A stretch of 64,000 nt of DNA, taken from the NCBI RefSeq assembly GCF_000227745.2, contig NC_018012.1, positions 682,001 through 746,000 on the forward strand. Reading direction: 5' to 3'. This stretch comes from Thiocystis violascens DSM 198. GTDB taxonomy: Bacteria; Pseudomonadota; Gammaproteobacteria; Chromatiales; Chromatiaceae. This document shows positions 1 through 12,179 of the stretch, piece after piece; the stretch's first letter is position 1, and every line of letters begins with the position of its first letter. The translations under genes were made by a program, and so were the position numbers. Below the pieces are notes generated by a model. It was not told where the DNA came from. It worked only from the letters and a program-made list of their open reading frames with translations, and ran no database searches.

Positions 1-968
1 CCCGCCTATGCGGTCGAGGTGGTCAACCGTGTCGCGGAAGGCGATCTGACCGCGCGGATCGACCTGCGCAAGGATGACACGACCAGTCTGTTGGCCGCCT
101 TCGCGCGCATGGTGGCGAATATGCAGCGCGTGCTGCGCGAGGTGGCGACGGCCAGCGCGCAGGTGGCGGCGGCGGCCGAGCAACTCTCGGCGACCAGCGA
201 GGAAATGCGCGAGCAGGTGAAGCTGGAACAGTCCGAGACCGATCAGGTCGCCACCGCGATGAACGAGATGACGGCGACGGTGGAGGAGGTGGCGCGCCAT
301 GCCGCGGCGGCGGCCCGTGCCGCTCAGGACACCGACTCAGAGACCGATGCGGGGAGCGAGGTGGTGATGCAGACGATCGCGGCCATCGAGTCGCTGGCTC
401 GCGAGGTGGAATCCGCCGGGGAGGTGATCGCGCGGCTGTCCGAGGATAGCAAGGAGATCGGGGCGGTGCTGGATGTGATCCGGGGCGTGGCCGAGCAGAC
501 CAATCTGCTGGCGCTCAATGCCGCGATCGAGGCGGCGCGCGCCGGCGAGCAGGGACGCGGATTCGCGGTGGTGGCCGCCGAGGTGCGCACCCTGGCCAGC
601 CGCACCCAGTCCTCGATCCTGGATATTCAGGAGAAGATCGAGCGGGTGCAGAGCGGCTCGGCCGGGGCGGTGCAGGTGATGGAGAAGGGACGGTCCAAGG
701 CAACCGAAAGTGTCGCTCAGGCGCGCAGGGCGGGCGAGTCGCTGCATACCATCAGCACCTCGATTACCAGCATCAATGACATGAACCGGCAGATCGCCAG
801 CGCCGCCGAGGAACAGACGGCGGTAGCGGAAGAGATTAATCGCAACATCCATACGATTTCGGAGACGGTGGATCAAACCTCGGCCGGTTCGTCGCAGATC
901 GCCACGGCCAGCGTGCAACTGGCCGGTCTGGCTGCGCAGTTACAGGAGCGGGTGGGGCAGTTCAGGAT

Positions 969-972
<4 letters not shown>
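1..972 (+). CDS. Methyl-accepting chemotaxis protein, C-terminal part (5' end outside window)
   Basis: The reading frame is open from the first base of the window, so this is the C-terminal ~323 residues of a longer protein. The first ~35 residues ([14 protein letters not shown]) look like the end of a HAMP linker. The rest is a long cytoplasmic coiled coil with the highly conserved receptor hairpin tip near residues 155-190 ([19 protein letters not shown], then [11 protein letters not shown]), which binds CheA and CheW. A ligand-binding domain and membrane segments should lie upstream. No C-terminal CheR-docking pentapeptide is visible; the protein ends GQFRI. It converges on the hybrid kinase gene, and the two stop codons overlap. 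Confidence 0.95.
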
Positions 973-3692
<2,720 letters not shown>

Positions 3693-3727
3693 TGCCTGAT
3701 CCGTCCGCGGATGAACAGGGCTTGGCC

Positions 3728-4615
3728 TCAATCCTGGCGGGCGAAAAAGTCAGGGAAATAACGGCGAATGCCGGGGTAATATTTGTCGACCAGTTGATCG
3801 TAGAGGCCATCGGCCTTGATCTTGACCAGGTACGCGTCGAACGCGGCCCGCAACTCGGGCGCGTCCTTGGGGAAGGCGGCGGCCAACTCCTGATGTTCGG
3901 AAATCGGGCCGATGACCTTGATCCGACCGGCCCATTTGCGCAGGTCGAGGATGGCGTCGGGCACGTCGAGCAGGGTCAGTTCCGCTTCCTCGTTGAGCAG
4001 GGCGGGGACCATTTCGTTCAGATTGGTGCTCTTGGTATAGGACTTGAGATCGATCCCCGATCCTTTCAGTCCATAATTTCCGGGGTCCAGGCAGGTGCGC
4101 TCCATCACCAGCAGACTGTTTTTGCCGATGAGCGACTTGGTCTCGCCAATGTCCTCGGCGAGGTCGTCGCTGCCCTTGATCGGGGTGAAATTGGAGTTGG
4201 AGCGGGCGACCAGCAGCACCTGGGAGGGAAAGGTGGGTTCGGAATACAGTAAGACCGCCTCGCGCCAGGGCAGGACAGTGAACCCCGTGGCGATCATGTC
4301 GCCTTTCACGGGGTAGTCGCCTTCCAGCGTGACCGCGTCGCCCTGGCGGACCACGTCCTTGCCGAGGAGGTCGCGGATCACATTATAAAAATCCGAATAG
4401 ACGAGGGTATAGTCGACGCCGATCTCCCGGGCAAAGCCCTGGATCAATTCCACGTCGAAGCCATCCCCCGCGCCGGTGACGAAATTGGCGTAACGGATGC
4501 CGAGATGACGTAATTCGCCCCGTTCCTGGATGTCCTTCAGATCGGCCGCCCAGGTTGGGAACGCCATCGCAATCAATAACAATCCGGCTAAAAACGAGCG
4601 GTTCACACTGGTCAT
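3728..4615 (-). CDS. Family 3 periplasmic solute-binding protein paired with a sensor kinase
   Basis: A 295-residue protein with a clear Sec signal peptide ([20 protein letters not shown], cleavage near TWA-AD). The mature part has the family 3 (amino-acid/opine type) binding-protein pattern: [20 protein letters not shown] at the start, then [15 protein letters not shown], and a C-terminal half with [14 protein letters not shown]. No ABC permease or ATPase gene is adjacent. The next gene downstream, 35 bases after its stop, is a membrane hybrid kinase. It is therefore more likely a sensory binding protein than a transporter subunit. The ligand cannot be read from the sequence. It is divergent from the REC-HDOD gene, with about 200 bases between the two starts. 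Confidence 0.85.
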   Translation of the reverse strand: MTSVNRSFLAGLLLIAMAFPTWAADLKDIQERGELRHLGIRYANFVTGAGDGFDVELIQGFAREIGVDYTLVYSDFYNVIRDLLGKDVVRQGDAVTLEGDYPVKGDMIATGFTVLPWREAVLLYSEPTFPSQVLLVARSNSNFTPIKGSDDLAEDIGETKSLIGKNSLLVMERTCLDPGNYGLKGSGIDLKSYTKSTNLNEMVPALLNEEAELTLLDVPDAILDLRKWAGRIKVIGPISEHQELAAAFPKDAPELRAAFDAYLVKIKADGLYDQLVDKYYPGIRRYFPDFFARQD

Positions 4616-4817
4616 GTTCGTCCTCGAAGAGTTGCATCGGAAATCCGGGCGAGCCTGGAAAAATGGCTGGCGGGGAATGGGCTGATTTCCATCGGCGCGC
4701 GGCGGGAACCAGGACGATGAGCAAATTAAACCTCTTCGTGGGTTTGGTCAAAATCCGTGAAGTCTGGGATGATGATCATGAGTTGATAATGAAACAATTG
4801 AACCCTGGGGGCGATTC

Positions 4818-5960
4818 GTGATTCGCGTGATGGTCGTCGAGGACGATGCGTCAACGGGCGCATTGCTGGTGCAACTGGTCAAGCGGCTGTGGCCGAGGGC
4901 GTCCGTGGTGCTCGCGTCCGATGCGCTGTCGGCGCTCGATCAATGGAAAAGCGCTGGCGCGGATCTGGTGCTGCTCGATTGGGGGCTGCCGGGGATGAGC
5001 GGCATCGACGTTTTGAAACAGATTCGACGATCCGAAACAAAGACGGTTTGCGTGATGATTTCAGGCAACGCCGACCGTGAGGTGATTCTCGCGGCCCGCA
5101 CCCATCAGGTCGACGCCTTTATCGTCAAGCCGTTCGCCGCGAAGCAGGTGATGGCGCGTCTGTCCGAGATTATGGCGCTGCCGAGCGCGGATGCGCAGCA
5201 GCAGGCGCCCGTTGACTCCATTGAGGATTTCGTCGGGTATCAAATGACGCAGGGTATCCTCGGGTTGCCGATCGACCCTGAGCTGGCTGGCGCGATCGAG
5301 GGGATTCGCGAGCTGGACGCGGGAGCAAGAACCAAATTATTGCGCCAATGTCAGTTTCATCCCGCGCTGGTCTTTCGCGTGTTGAGTCTGGTCAATAGCG
5401 GACAGTACATTCAAGGCAGGGACTCGGTCGAAACCTTCGAGGGGGCCATCCATCAGGTTGGCCTGGCTGGTTTCATCAATCTCGCCGTGGAGATGTCGCT
5501 GCATCCGGGAAGCGAACTGAAAGCGGATTTTCTCAAGACCCGGCGGGTGCAATTCCACCGCGATTCTCTGTCGCTGGCCGAAATCGTCACGAAGCTCGGC
5601 GCGAACGCGACCTTCGATCTCCCTGCCTGCCGGTCTGCCTGCATGCTCTTGCGGGTCGGCGAGCTCTCCCTGCTGCAACTCATGCAGTCATGGATCGATC
5701 TGGGGAACGTGATCGATGACAGCGTCTGCGCGTCGGTCCTGAAGACGCATTCGAGCCAGGCCGGGAATCGGATCAAGACCCAATGGAACATCCCCAACAC
5801 CATCCGCGGACGCATCGGCTCCGCCTATCTGCTGCCGACGGGAACGGTCAGGATCGATTCCGTCGTGATGCGCATCGCCGGCTTGCTGTTGATGGGCGAT
5901 CCTCATCGGGAGTTGCCGCGTTTACTGGCTCGCGTCGGTCTGACTGAAAGCCAGGTGTAA
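4818..5960 (+). CDS. Response regulator with HDOD output domain
   Basis: A 380-residue protein. Residues 1-120 are a complete receiver domain: acidic pair VVEDD, phospho-Asp in LLDWGLPGMSG, MISG and the conserved Lys in IVKPF. Residues ~140-340 form an HDOD domain (LPIDPELAGAIEG, LLRQCQFHPALVFRVLSLVNS, VGLAGFINLAVEMSL), a relative of the HD superfamily that usually lacks catalytic metal ligands and acts as a signalling scaffold. The GTG start at 4818 follows a GGGGG ribosome site; an ATG at 4830 is the alternative. It is divergent from the binding-protein/kinase pair, so it is a plausible target of that kinase. Its output is unknown. Confidence 0.88.
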   Translation: MIRVMVVEDDASTGALLVQLVKRLWPRASVVLASDALSALDQWKSAGADLVLLDWGLPGMSGIDVLKQIRRSETKTVCVMISGNADREVILAARTHQVDAFIVKPFAAKQVMARLSEIMALPSADAQQQAPVDSIEDFVGYQMTQGILGLPIDPELAGAIEGIRELDAGARTKLLRQCQFHPALVFRVLSLVNSGQYIQGRDSVETFEGAIHQVGLAGFINLAVEMSLHPGSELKADFLKTRRVQFHRDSLSLAEIVTKLGANATFDLPACRSACMLLRVGELSLLQLMQSWIDLGNVIDDSVCASVLKTHSSQAGNRIKTQWNIPNTIRGRIGSAYLLPTGTVRIDSVVMRIAGLLLMGDPHRELPRLLARVGLTESQV

Positions 5961-5983
5961 GGCTATCGGCCAGCGGAATAATA

Positions 5984-6010
5984 GGGGCAAGGGGCAAGGG
6001 GCAAGGGCAA
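5984..6010. repeat. Heptanucleotide array, left arm (GGGGCAA units)
   Basis: Three exact GGGGCAA units and one shortened unit stand directly before the palindromic element at 6013. The unit is the reverse complement of the TTGCCCC unit in the array at 6145-6213, so the two arrays face each other as inverted repeats. Confidence 0.9.
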
Positions 6011-6012
6011 GG

Positions 6013-6141
6013 TAAGGCGATTTCCGGAAGATCTTCGCTCCGATGCTGACATTGAACCCGTTCATGGTTCGACAAGCTCACCACGAACGGATTCAATGTC
6101 ACGGATGCAATCTGGTATGAGCTTTTCCAAAAATCGCCTTA
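6013..6141. repeat. MITE-like palindromic element E1, copy 1
   Basis: A 129-bp non-coding element bounded by near-perfect terminal inverted repeats (TAAGGCGATTT..GGAA at 6013 and its complement ending at 6141). Inside is a long hairpin: 22-base arms at 6047-6068 and 6080-6101 with two mismatches and an 11-base loop. A second copy is at 34125. It lies between two convergent genes (REC-HDOD and a hybrid kinase), so it may also act as a bidirectional terminator-like structure. No transposase is encoded; a non-autonomous element is an inference. Confidence 0.8.
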
Positions 6142-6144
6142 TCC

Positions 6145-6213
6145 TGCCCCTTGCCCCTTGCCCCTTGCCCCTTGCCCCTTGCCCCTTGCCCCTTGCCCCT
6201 TGCCCCTTGCCCC
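6145..6213. repeat. Heptanucleotide array, right arm (TTGCCCC units)
   Basis: Nine exact tandem TTGCCCC units (6151-6213) with a partial unit before them. The last base overlaps the stop codon of the hybrid kinase gene on the minus strand. The array is complementary to the GGGGCAA array at 5984-6010. Such short tandemly repeated heptamers are best known from cyanobacterial genomes. Confidence 0.93.
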
Positions 6214-8285
6214 TAACTCAATCGGGCTTCCGTGAACCGCGAGATCATCTCTTCGAGATGTTTAGGCCGGAGCGGTTTGGGGAGATGTTCGTCCATGCCG
6301 GCCTCCAGACAACGTGCCCGGTCGCTGGCCATGACGTTGGCGGTCATGGCGACGATAGGGGTGCGCGCGGATCCCCGCTCCTTGTCGCGAATCCGACGGG
6401 TCGCCTCGATGCCGTCCATGACCGGCATCTGCATGTCCATGAGCACGAGGTCGAAGGCGGATGGCTCGAAGAGGTCGACGGCGATTTTGCCATTCTCGGC
6501 AAGGGTTACTTCATGACCCCATCGTTCGAGCAGCTTACGGGCGAGCTTTTGATTGATCGGGTTGTCCTCGACCAACAGGATCCGCGCGCCCTGCCGCTCG
6601 TCTTGCGGCGGCGGGGTTTGCGGCGGCGGTGACGCGGCGGAGACCATGGGGTCGAGAAGACGGGTCAGGGTTTCGATGAGTTCGCGTGGCGTGGCGGGTT
6701 TGGTCAGCGTGGCCGCGATTCCAAGATCCTGGCCGCGTTGCGCATTGCCGGGGCTTCCGCCGCACGAGAGCATGACCATCCGGCCTTGAGCGATCAAGCC
6801 TTCCGCAACGAGTCGGGCGGCCAGTTCCAGGCCGTCCATGTCGGGCATGCGGGCATCGAGCAGCAGAAGATCGAAAGGCGTGCGACTGGACTGGCCGCTT
6901 CTGGCCAGTGCGAGCGCCTCCTGTCCGCTGCCGGCCTCCAGGGTCGTCAACCCCCAGTGACGCAGCCAGCCAGCCAGGGTTTCGCGATTGATCGGATGGT
7001 CGTCGACGACGAGCGCGCGCTTGTGCCGCCACGGCGACGGCGGCGGGGAAGACGCGGAAGGTTCGATGCGGGCGAGCGGCAGGGTCAGATGAAAGGCGCT
7101 GCCCTGACCCTCGCGGCTTTCGACCCGGATCTGTCCGCCCATGAGTTCGAGCAGACGGGCGCTGATGCTCAGACCCAATCCGGTGCCGCCGAACTGGCGG
7201 GTGATGGTGGCATCGGCCTGACTGAATGCCTCGAAAATCTCCGCGAGTTTTGCGGCGGGAATCCCGATGCCGGTATCGCGAACGGTGATCTGGATGTCGT
7301 CCAGCCGCGGATCCCGATTGGGGCTAGACCGTACCTTGACCTCGATTTCGCCCGTCGGAGTGAATTTGATGGCGTTATCGCAGAGATTCATCAGCACCTG
7401 ACGGAGACGCCCCGGATCGCCCAGGCTTTGCCGGGGGAGGTCGGCGGGCAGATCGCAGACCAGTTCCAGACCCTTGTTCCGGGCACGCATGCCGATCGCC
7501 TTGAGGGTCTCGGCGACCAGCTCCGACAGATCGAAGGGGATTGCTTCGATGTGCATCTTGCCGGCATCGAGCCTGGCGAAATCGAGGATGTCGTTCAGGA
7601 TGGTCAGCAGCGTTTCGGCCGATGACTTGACGATGTTGAGATAATCGCGCTGGGTCGGGGTCAGCTCGGTGTCCAGGGCCAGCTCGGTCATGCCCAGGAT
7701 GCCGTTCATTGGGGTGCGGATTTCATGGCTCATGTTGGCGATGAACTGACTTTTCGCCGCGTTCGCCGCCTCCGCGCTGTCCAGCGCCCGGCGCATCTCC
7801 GCTTCGGCCCGGCGCATCTGCCCCTCGAACAGACAGGCCCGGGAGGCGTTGGCCAGTTTGCGCGCCAGAGGGGCAAAGGCAAGTTGAACATGGCTCGGCA
7901 AGACCCCGGCGTCGCAGCGGCGGAGAAAGATCAGAAGACCGAAATCGGTCAGACGGAAGGCATGCACGGCGCAGCCATCCTGAAGGGAGATTAGGGGCAA
8001 TTCGTCTGGCTGCTGGGCCAGCGCTTCATAGAGGGTCGTCGGCGACCAGTGCTTCCAGAAGGCGCTGTAACAGGGATGTCGGGCCAGGTTACGGGGGAGC
8101 ATGCAGACGATCGGATCGGTGTCGGCGTCCTCCTGACCTTGCATCTGTAGGATGGCGCCGCCGCTGCCGTCGAGGAGTCGCAGCATGTCCACCAGAAACC
8201 GGCGCAGCATCGGCTCCAGTTCCGTGCTGTCGCCGATGGCGAGCGCGAGTTCGTAGAGCAGCGCGGTTTCGGCGGACACACTCAT
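6213..8285 (-). CDS. Cytoplasmic hybrid histidine kinase with two receiver domains
   Basis: A 690-residue protein with no membrane segment. The N-terminal ~150 residues look GAF-like ([20 protein letters not shown], then [11 protein letters not shown]). They are followed by HisKA with phospho-His in [10 protein letters not shown] (~187), HATPase_c ([30 protein letters not shown]), receiver 1 (~419-540: [27 protein letters not shown]) and receiver 2 (~566-686: [28 protein letters not shown]). There is no Hpt domain. Its ATG overlaps the stop of the REC-PAS-GGDEF-EAL gene by four bases, so the two are translationally coupled. The signal sensed is unknown. Confidence 0.92.
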   Translation of the reverse strand: MSVSAETALLYELALAIGDSTELEPMLRRFLVDMLRLLDGSGGAILQMQGQEDADTDPIVCMLPRNLARHPCYSAFWKHWSPTTLYEALAQQPDELPLISLQDGCAVHAFRLTDFGLLIFLRRCDAGVLPSHVQLAFAPLARKLANASRACLFEGQMRRAEAEMRRALDSAEAANAAKSQFIANMSHEIRTPMNGILGMTELALDTELTPTQRDYLNIVKSSAETLLTILNDILDFARLDAGKMHIEAIPFDLSELVAETLKAIGMRARNKGLELVCDLPADLPRQSLGDPGRLRQVLMNLCDNAIKFTPTGEIEVKVRSSPNRDPRLDDIQITVRDTGIGIPAAKLAEIFEAFSQADATITRQFGGTGLGLSISARLLELMGGQIRVESREGQGSAFHLTLPLARIEPSASSPPPSPWRHKRALVVDDHPINRETLAGWLRHWGLTTLEAGSGQEALALARSGQSSRTPFDLLLLDARMPDMDGLELAARLVAEGLIAQGRMVMLSCGGSPGNAQRGQDLGIAATLTKPATPRELIETLTRLLDPMVSAASPPPQTPPPQDERQGARILLVEDNPINQKLARKLLERWGHEVTLAENGKIAVDLFEPSAFDLVLMDMQMPVMDGIEATRRIRDKERGSARTPIVAMTANVMASDRARCLEAGMDEHLPKPLRPKHLEEMISRFTEARLS

Positions 8286-10411
8286 GAGGCGGTTGAGCGG
8301 TCAACGTGTTCGTGCGTTGCGGATCCGGGGCGAACAAATGTTTCCAGGAGCGATTCGATGCGTTCCGGCTCCATCGGTTTTCCGATCAGATATCCCTGGA
8401 TTTCGCTGACTCCCAACGCATCGACAAAGTCGCATTGGCGCAGGGTTTCGACCCCCTCCGCGATGACGCTCAGGCCCATGGTCTGGCCAATCGCGGTCAC
8501 TGCGCGCACGATCACCCGATCCGCCTGGACACAGGTGATATTGGAGACAAAGGCACGGTCGATCTTGATGGCGTCGATCGGAAAGCGCAGCAGATATTCC
8601 AGGGAGGAATGACCGATGCCGAAATCGTCGATGGCGATTTTGATGCCCGCCTCCCGCAACCGCCCCAGGAGCGCGATCGCATTGGCCGGATCCTGCATGG
8701 CGAGACTTTCGGTAATCTCCAGCTCGATCCGGGCAGGACTGGCTCCGCTAGTCCGGATGGCCTGCTGGATCCTGGCGAACAAGTCCGGTTCCAGAAACTG
8801 TCGTGGCGAAAGATTGATGCCGACGCGCAGATTCAGCCCGGCCTGCTCCCAGCGTCTGGACTGACGGCAGGCTTCTTCAAGCACCCACTGTCCGACCGCC
8901 GAAATCAATCCGAGACTCTCCAACTGGGTGATGAAGCGGGTTGGCGGAACCAGGCCCCAGGTCGGATGCCGCCAGCGCAGGAGCGACTCGACCCCGACGA
9001 TGGTGCCGGTGCGCAGATCCATCTGCGGCTGATAGACCAGAAAGAATTCCTGTCTCTCCAGCGCGGCGTGCAATGCACGTTCAACCTCCAGGGCTTCGAT
9101 GAAGCGCGATTTCGATGCGGCGTTGGGGGTTGCCACGAGGATCGGCCGAGCCTGACTCTGTGCCAGCCGTTGCGCGTCCTGTGCCAGCAGCAGCAACTGG
9201 TTGGCATCGATTCCATGCTCGGGAAAGCAGGCGACACCCGAGGAAAAGGTCAAAATCGTTTCGCCTTGATCGACATGGAAAGGCCGCCGTAGATGCAGCA
9301 GAATGGATTCGAAACGATCGACCGCCTCGGCCATCCGCGGGGCGCGCAGCATCAGGGCGAACTCGTCGCCGCCGACCCTGGCGACCGCGTCCTGCTTGGC
9401 GACCAGTTCGCGCAGACGCCGCGCCAGCCGGGTCAGCAGCAGATCCCCGCCCGCTTCGCCCAAGGCATCGTTGTGGCGATGAAAGCGCGCGATATCGATC
9501 CAGCCCACGAGCAGGATCTCGTCCGAACCCGCCTTCAATTCTTCCAGGGTTTCGCCGATCCGGCGCAGGAACAGCCGGCGATTGGCGAGATCGGTCAGTT
9601 CGTCGTGCAGGGCCAGATAATCCACCAGGGCCTCGGTGTGACGCAGGTCGGTCACATCCTGCAAGGCGCCGAGCACCAGATCGTTATCGCTGCCCTGGAC
9701 GCCCCGCTCGCCGACCATGCGCACCAGCCGATCCTGTCCAGCCGCGCCCATTCTCAGTTCCATCTCGATCTGTCCCTTGGACTGACGGAACAGATTCATC
9801 AGACGTTGGGCGCGTCCGCGGTCTTCCGGATGGAGTGCCGCGTAAAAATCCTCCACCTGGCTCATCGCCTGGCTGGAGACGCCGATGACCGCCTCCAGAT
9901 CGTCGGACCAGTGGAGCGAATCGTCGGTGAGGCGCCATTCCCAAAACGCCAGCTTGGCGATCCGTCGAGTCGCTGCCTGGCGGAGACGGTTCTGACGTAC
10001 CTCGCGGCCGAGCCGACCGGCCCGCAGGGCGTAGCGGACGCGCTGGGTGAGCAGGGTCCAGTTGATCGGTTTGGTGATGAAATCAGTGGCGCCGGCGCTG
10101 AAGGCTTTGTCGATGGCCTTGATGTCGTCGGCGCCGGTGAGCATGATCAGCGGCGTCCCTTCGCTCTGGTCGAGCCCGCGCATGCGCGCGCAGGCCTCGA
10201 AACCATCCATGACCGGCATCATGACATCGAGCAGCACCAGCGCGGGGCGTTCTCGCTCGAACAGTTCGACGGCCTCCGCGCCATCCGCCGCCTCGCTCAC
10301 TCGAAATCCCTGGCGGTCAAGGACACCACGAAGTAACCGGCGGGTCGGTGTATCATCGTCGACGATCAGCAAGAGATCGCGATGGTCCTGCCTGTCTTCG
10401 TGATCGCCCAC
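8282..10411 (-). CDS. Response regulator REC-PAS-GGDEF-EAL (c-di-GMP turnover)
   Basis: A 709-residue protein. Receiver at ~12-125 ([29 protein letters not shown]), PAS-like segment at ~150-255 ([16 protein letters not shown]), then a GGDEF domain with the intact active-site motif (RVGGDEFAL, ~345) and an EAL domain (~440-690). The EAL signature reads VESLLRW, with Ser for Ala; the other catalytic motifs are present ([26 protein letters not shown]). Both synthesis and hydrolysis of c-di-GMP are therefore possible. It is the first gene of a two-gene operon with the hybrid kinase downstream, and is divergent from the Hpt gene. Confidence 0.92.
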   Translation of the reverse strand: MGDHEDRQDHRDLLLIVDDDTPTRRLLRGVLDRQGFRVSEAADGAEAVELFERERPALVLLDVMMPVMDGFEACARMRGLDQSEGTPLIMLTGADDIKAIDKAFSAGATDFITKPINWTLLTQRVRYALRAGRLGREVRQNRLRQAATRRIAKLAFWEWRLTDDSLHWSDDLEAVIGVSSQAMSQVEDFYAALHPEDRGRAQRLMNLFRQSKGQIEMELRMGAAGQDRLVRMVGERGVQGSDNDLVLGALQDVTDLRHTEALVDYLALHDELTDLANRRLFLRRIGETLEELKAGSDEILLVGWIDIARFHRHNDALGEAGGDLLLTRLARRLRELVAKQDAVARVGGDEFALMLRAPRMAEAVDRFESILLHLRRPFHVDQGETILTFSSGVACFPEHGIDANQLLLLAQDAQRLAQSQARPILVATPNAASKSRFIEALEVERALHAALERQEFFLVYQPQMDLRTGTIVGVESLLRWRHPTWGLVPPTRFITQLESLGLISAVGQWVLEEACRQSRRWEQAGLNLRVGINLSPRQFLEPDLFARIQQAIRTSGASPARIELEITESLAMQDPANAIALLGRLREAGIKIAIDDFGIGHSSLEYLLRFPIDAIKIDRAFVSNITCVQADRVIVRAVTAIGQTMGLSVIAEGVETLRQCDFVDALGVSEIQGYLIGKPMEPERIESLLETFVRPGSATHEHVDRSTAS

Positions 10412-10444
10412 TCTATGTCTCCGCCCGTCGAGCCAATTTACCGG

Positions 10445-10473
10445 TTAAATCGGATGCCTAGCGGCACTATAAT
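10445..10473 (+). promoter_or_regulatory. Possible sigma70 promoter for the Hpt/EAL-HDOD pair
   Basis: A perfect TATAAT (10468-10473) lies 85 bases before the Hpt start, with a poor -35 (TTAAAT, 10445-10450) at a 17-base spacing. Confidence 0.4.
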
Positions 10474-10557
10474 CAACCGCAACCTCTCAAGGAAGCGCTT
10501 GAGATTGAAGATGCCGCTTGCGCGAACGATCTGCCGCGAACAGGACTGGGGGTCCGA

Positions 10558-10911
10558 ATGACCTATTTGGATACTGATGTATTGGATGAGTTGCTTGAAA
10601 TCTTGGGAGACGAGGATCTGCGCTCGATCACGGACAGTTTCGTCGAGCAGCTTGGTCATCAGTTAACCGCTCTCGATACGCAGCTGGAGCAGACGAATTT
10701 CGCCGAGATCGCCCGCATTGCCCATTCTCTCAAGGGCGGCGCGGGCAATCTGGGCGCGATCGCACTTTCCGAGACGGCGGCGGCGTTGGAACGTCATGCC
10801 CGCGAGGGGGATGCGGACATGACCTCTTCGGTCATGACGACGCTGCCGGAGCTTGCCCGCCAGACGGTCGCCGAACTGAGCGAACGCGGCTACGCGAGCG
10901 CGGAATCCTGA
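10558..10911 (+). CDS. Stand-alone Hpt phosphotransfer protein
   Basis: A 117-residue all-helical protein with the Hpt signature IAHSLKGGAGNLGA, whose His (~56) is the phosphorylated residue, preceded by a typical N-terminal helix (LLEILGDEDLRSITDSFV). No kinase or receiver domain is present. A GGGGG ribosome site precedes the ATG. The stop is directly followed by the ATG of the EAL-HDOD gene, so the two form an operon. Both hybrid kinases in the first 8 kb lack an Hpt domain, so this is their natural relay partner, probably passing phosphate to the REC-GGDEF-EAL protein. That route is inferred from context. Confidence 0.9.
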   Translation: MTYLDTDVLDELLEILGDEDLRSITDSFVEQLGHQLTALDTQLEQTNFAEIARIAHSLKGGAGNLGAIALSETAAALERHAREGDADMTSSVMTTLPELARQTVAELSERGYASAES

Positions 10912-12144
10912 ATGGCTTTGCCATCGAACACGCAGCCGGTCTTCGTGGGCCGGCAGCCGATTTTCGATGCCGGTGGATCGATCGTTGGCTTCGAACTGCT
11001 GTTTCGCGGCGGTCATTCGGCACCCGCTCCAGGAACGAGCCATCCGGACAGCGACGAGGACTCCACGACCTCCGACCTCTTGCGTAGCATCTTCGTCGAT
11101 ATCGGCGTCGAGAATCTGGTGGGCGACCGCCTTGCCTTCATTACCTTGCCTCGTCGTTTTCTTGACAGCGATCTGCTCGCGGCCTTGCCCGCCGGACAGA
11201 CCGCGCTCGAAATTTTTCGGGATCGCCCGCTTGACCCTGACAGCGTGGGCGTGGCGCGCGCGCTCGCGGCGCGGGGATTCCGCTTGGTCATGGACGCTCG
11301 ACACTTGCTGACCGACCCGGCCGTGGCGCGCGAGGTTGCCGCGATCGTCAGGATCGATGTCCGCGGGCTGGATCGCACGACCCTGGCGCGGCAAGCCAGG
11401 GATTGCGTGTCACTGGGGGTCGGGTTGTTGGCTGAAAAGGTCGAGACGGAGGCCGAGTACCAGCTTGCCAGGCGCTTGGGTTTCACCTATTTCCAGGGCT
11501 TTTTTCTCTCCTATCCCAACGTGGTCGAGGGTCACCGCATGGGTGGCGGCGCGCTGGCGCTGTTGCGTCTGCTGGAGATCCTGCAGCGGGCGGACAGTAC
11601 GCTGGACGAGCTGGAGCGGCTGGTGACCAGCGACGCGGCCTTGAGCATCGAGATGCTGAAGCTGGTCAATAGCGCGCGTTTTCGCCGGCCCGCGCCGATC
11701 GAGTCGATCCGTCAGGCGCTGCTGCTGCTGGGTCGGAAACTCATCGGCCAATGGGCGTTGCTGCTCTCGCTGCGCGCGGCATCCGGCAATCCGCAGGCCA
11801 TGGAACTGGCCTTGATCCGGGCGCGTATGAGCGAACTGCTGGCGCCGGCGTGCGGACGCCAGGAAGATGCCGAGCGCTTTTTCACGCTCGGCCTGCTCTC
11901 GGGCATCGACCGGCTCTTCGGCGTCCCGCTGGCCGAGATTCTGCGCCAGATTCATCTGAGCCCGGAGATGACCGCCGCGCTGCTCAACCGGGAAGGGCAG
12001 ATGGCCCTCGTGCTGGAGGTCATCGACGCCTTCGAGCACACGGACAATCCCTTGCCCGACGAACTGGATGTCTCCCCGGAAGCGCTTTCGCGCCTCTATC
12101 TCGAATCGATCGCCTGGGCCAGGGATCGCTTGAGCGAGTTATAG
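10912..12144 (+). CDS. EAL-HDOD (YuxH-like) signalling protein with degenerate EAL domain
   Basis: A 410-residue protein. Residues ~10-210 are an EAL fold (VFVGRQPIFDAGGSIVGFELLFRG; FFLSYPN at its end). Catalytic motifs are lost: the EAL position reads ELL and the DDF motif reads DAR, so c-di-GMP hydrolysis is unlikely. Residues ~215-395 form an HDOD domain (LEILQRADSTLDELERLVTS, SIEMLKLVNSARF, SIRQALLLLGRKLIGQW). Family members of this architecture work in c-di-GMP-linked regulation of motility or secretion as non-enzymatic adaptors. It is translated directly after the Hpt gene. Confidence 0.9.
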   Translation: MALPSNTQPVFVGRQPIFDAGGSIVGFELLFRGGHSAPAPGTSHPDSDEDSTTSDLLRSIFVDIGVENLVGDRLAFITLPRRFLDSDLLAALPAGQTALEIFRDRPLDPDSVGVARALAARGFRLVMDARHLLTDPAVAREVAAIVRIDVRGLDRTTLARQARDCVSLGVGLLAEKVETEAEYQLARRLGFTYFQGFFLSYPNVVEGHRMGGGALALLRLLEILQRADSTLDELERLVTSDAALSIEMLKLVNSARFRRPAPIESIRQALLLLGRKLIGQWALLLSLRAASGNPQAMELALIRARMSELLAPACGRQEDAERFFTLGLLSGIDRLFGVPLAEILRQIHLSPEMTAALLNREGQMALVLEVIDAFEHTDNPLPDELDVSPEALSRLYLESIAWARDRLSEL

Positions 12145-12179
12145 CGGCGAGTCTCGGCGCGCGGCATCCTTCGGTTTCG

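Noticed and set aside
4717..4821. Short frame MSKLNLFVGLVKIREVWDDD before the REC-HDOD gene
   Set aside because: No ribosome site or family similarity; it overlaps the REC-HDOD start and lies where divergent promoters are expected.
6145..6213. Possible sequencing or assembly artefact in the TTGCCCC array
   Set aside because: A complementary array with the same unit lies on the other side of the palindrome, and a second, unrelated heptamer pair exists at 35 kb, so a biological origin is more likely; copy number may still be inexact.
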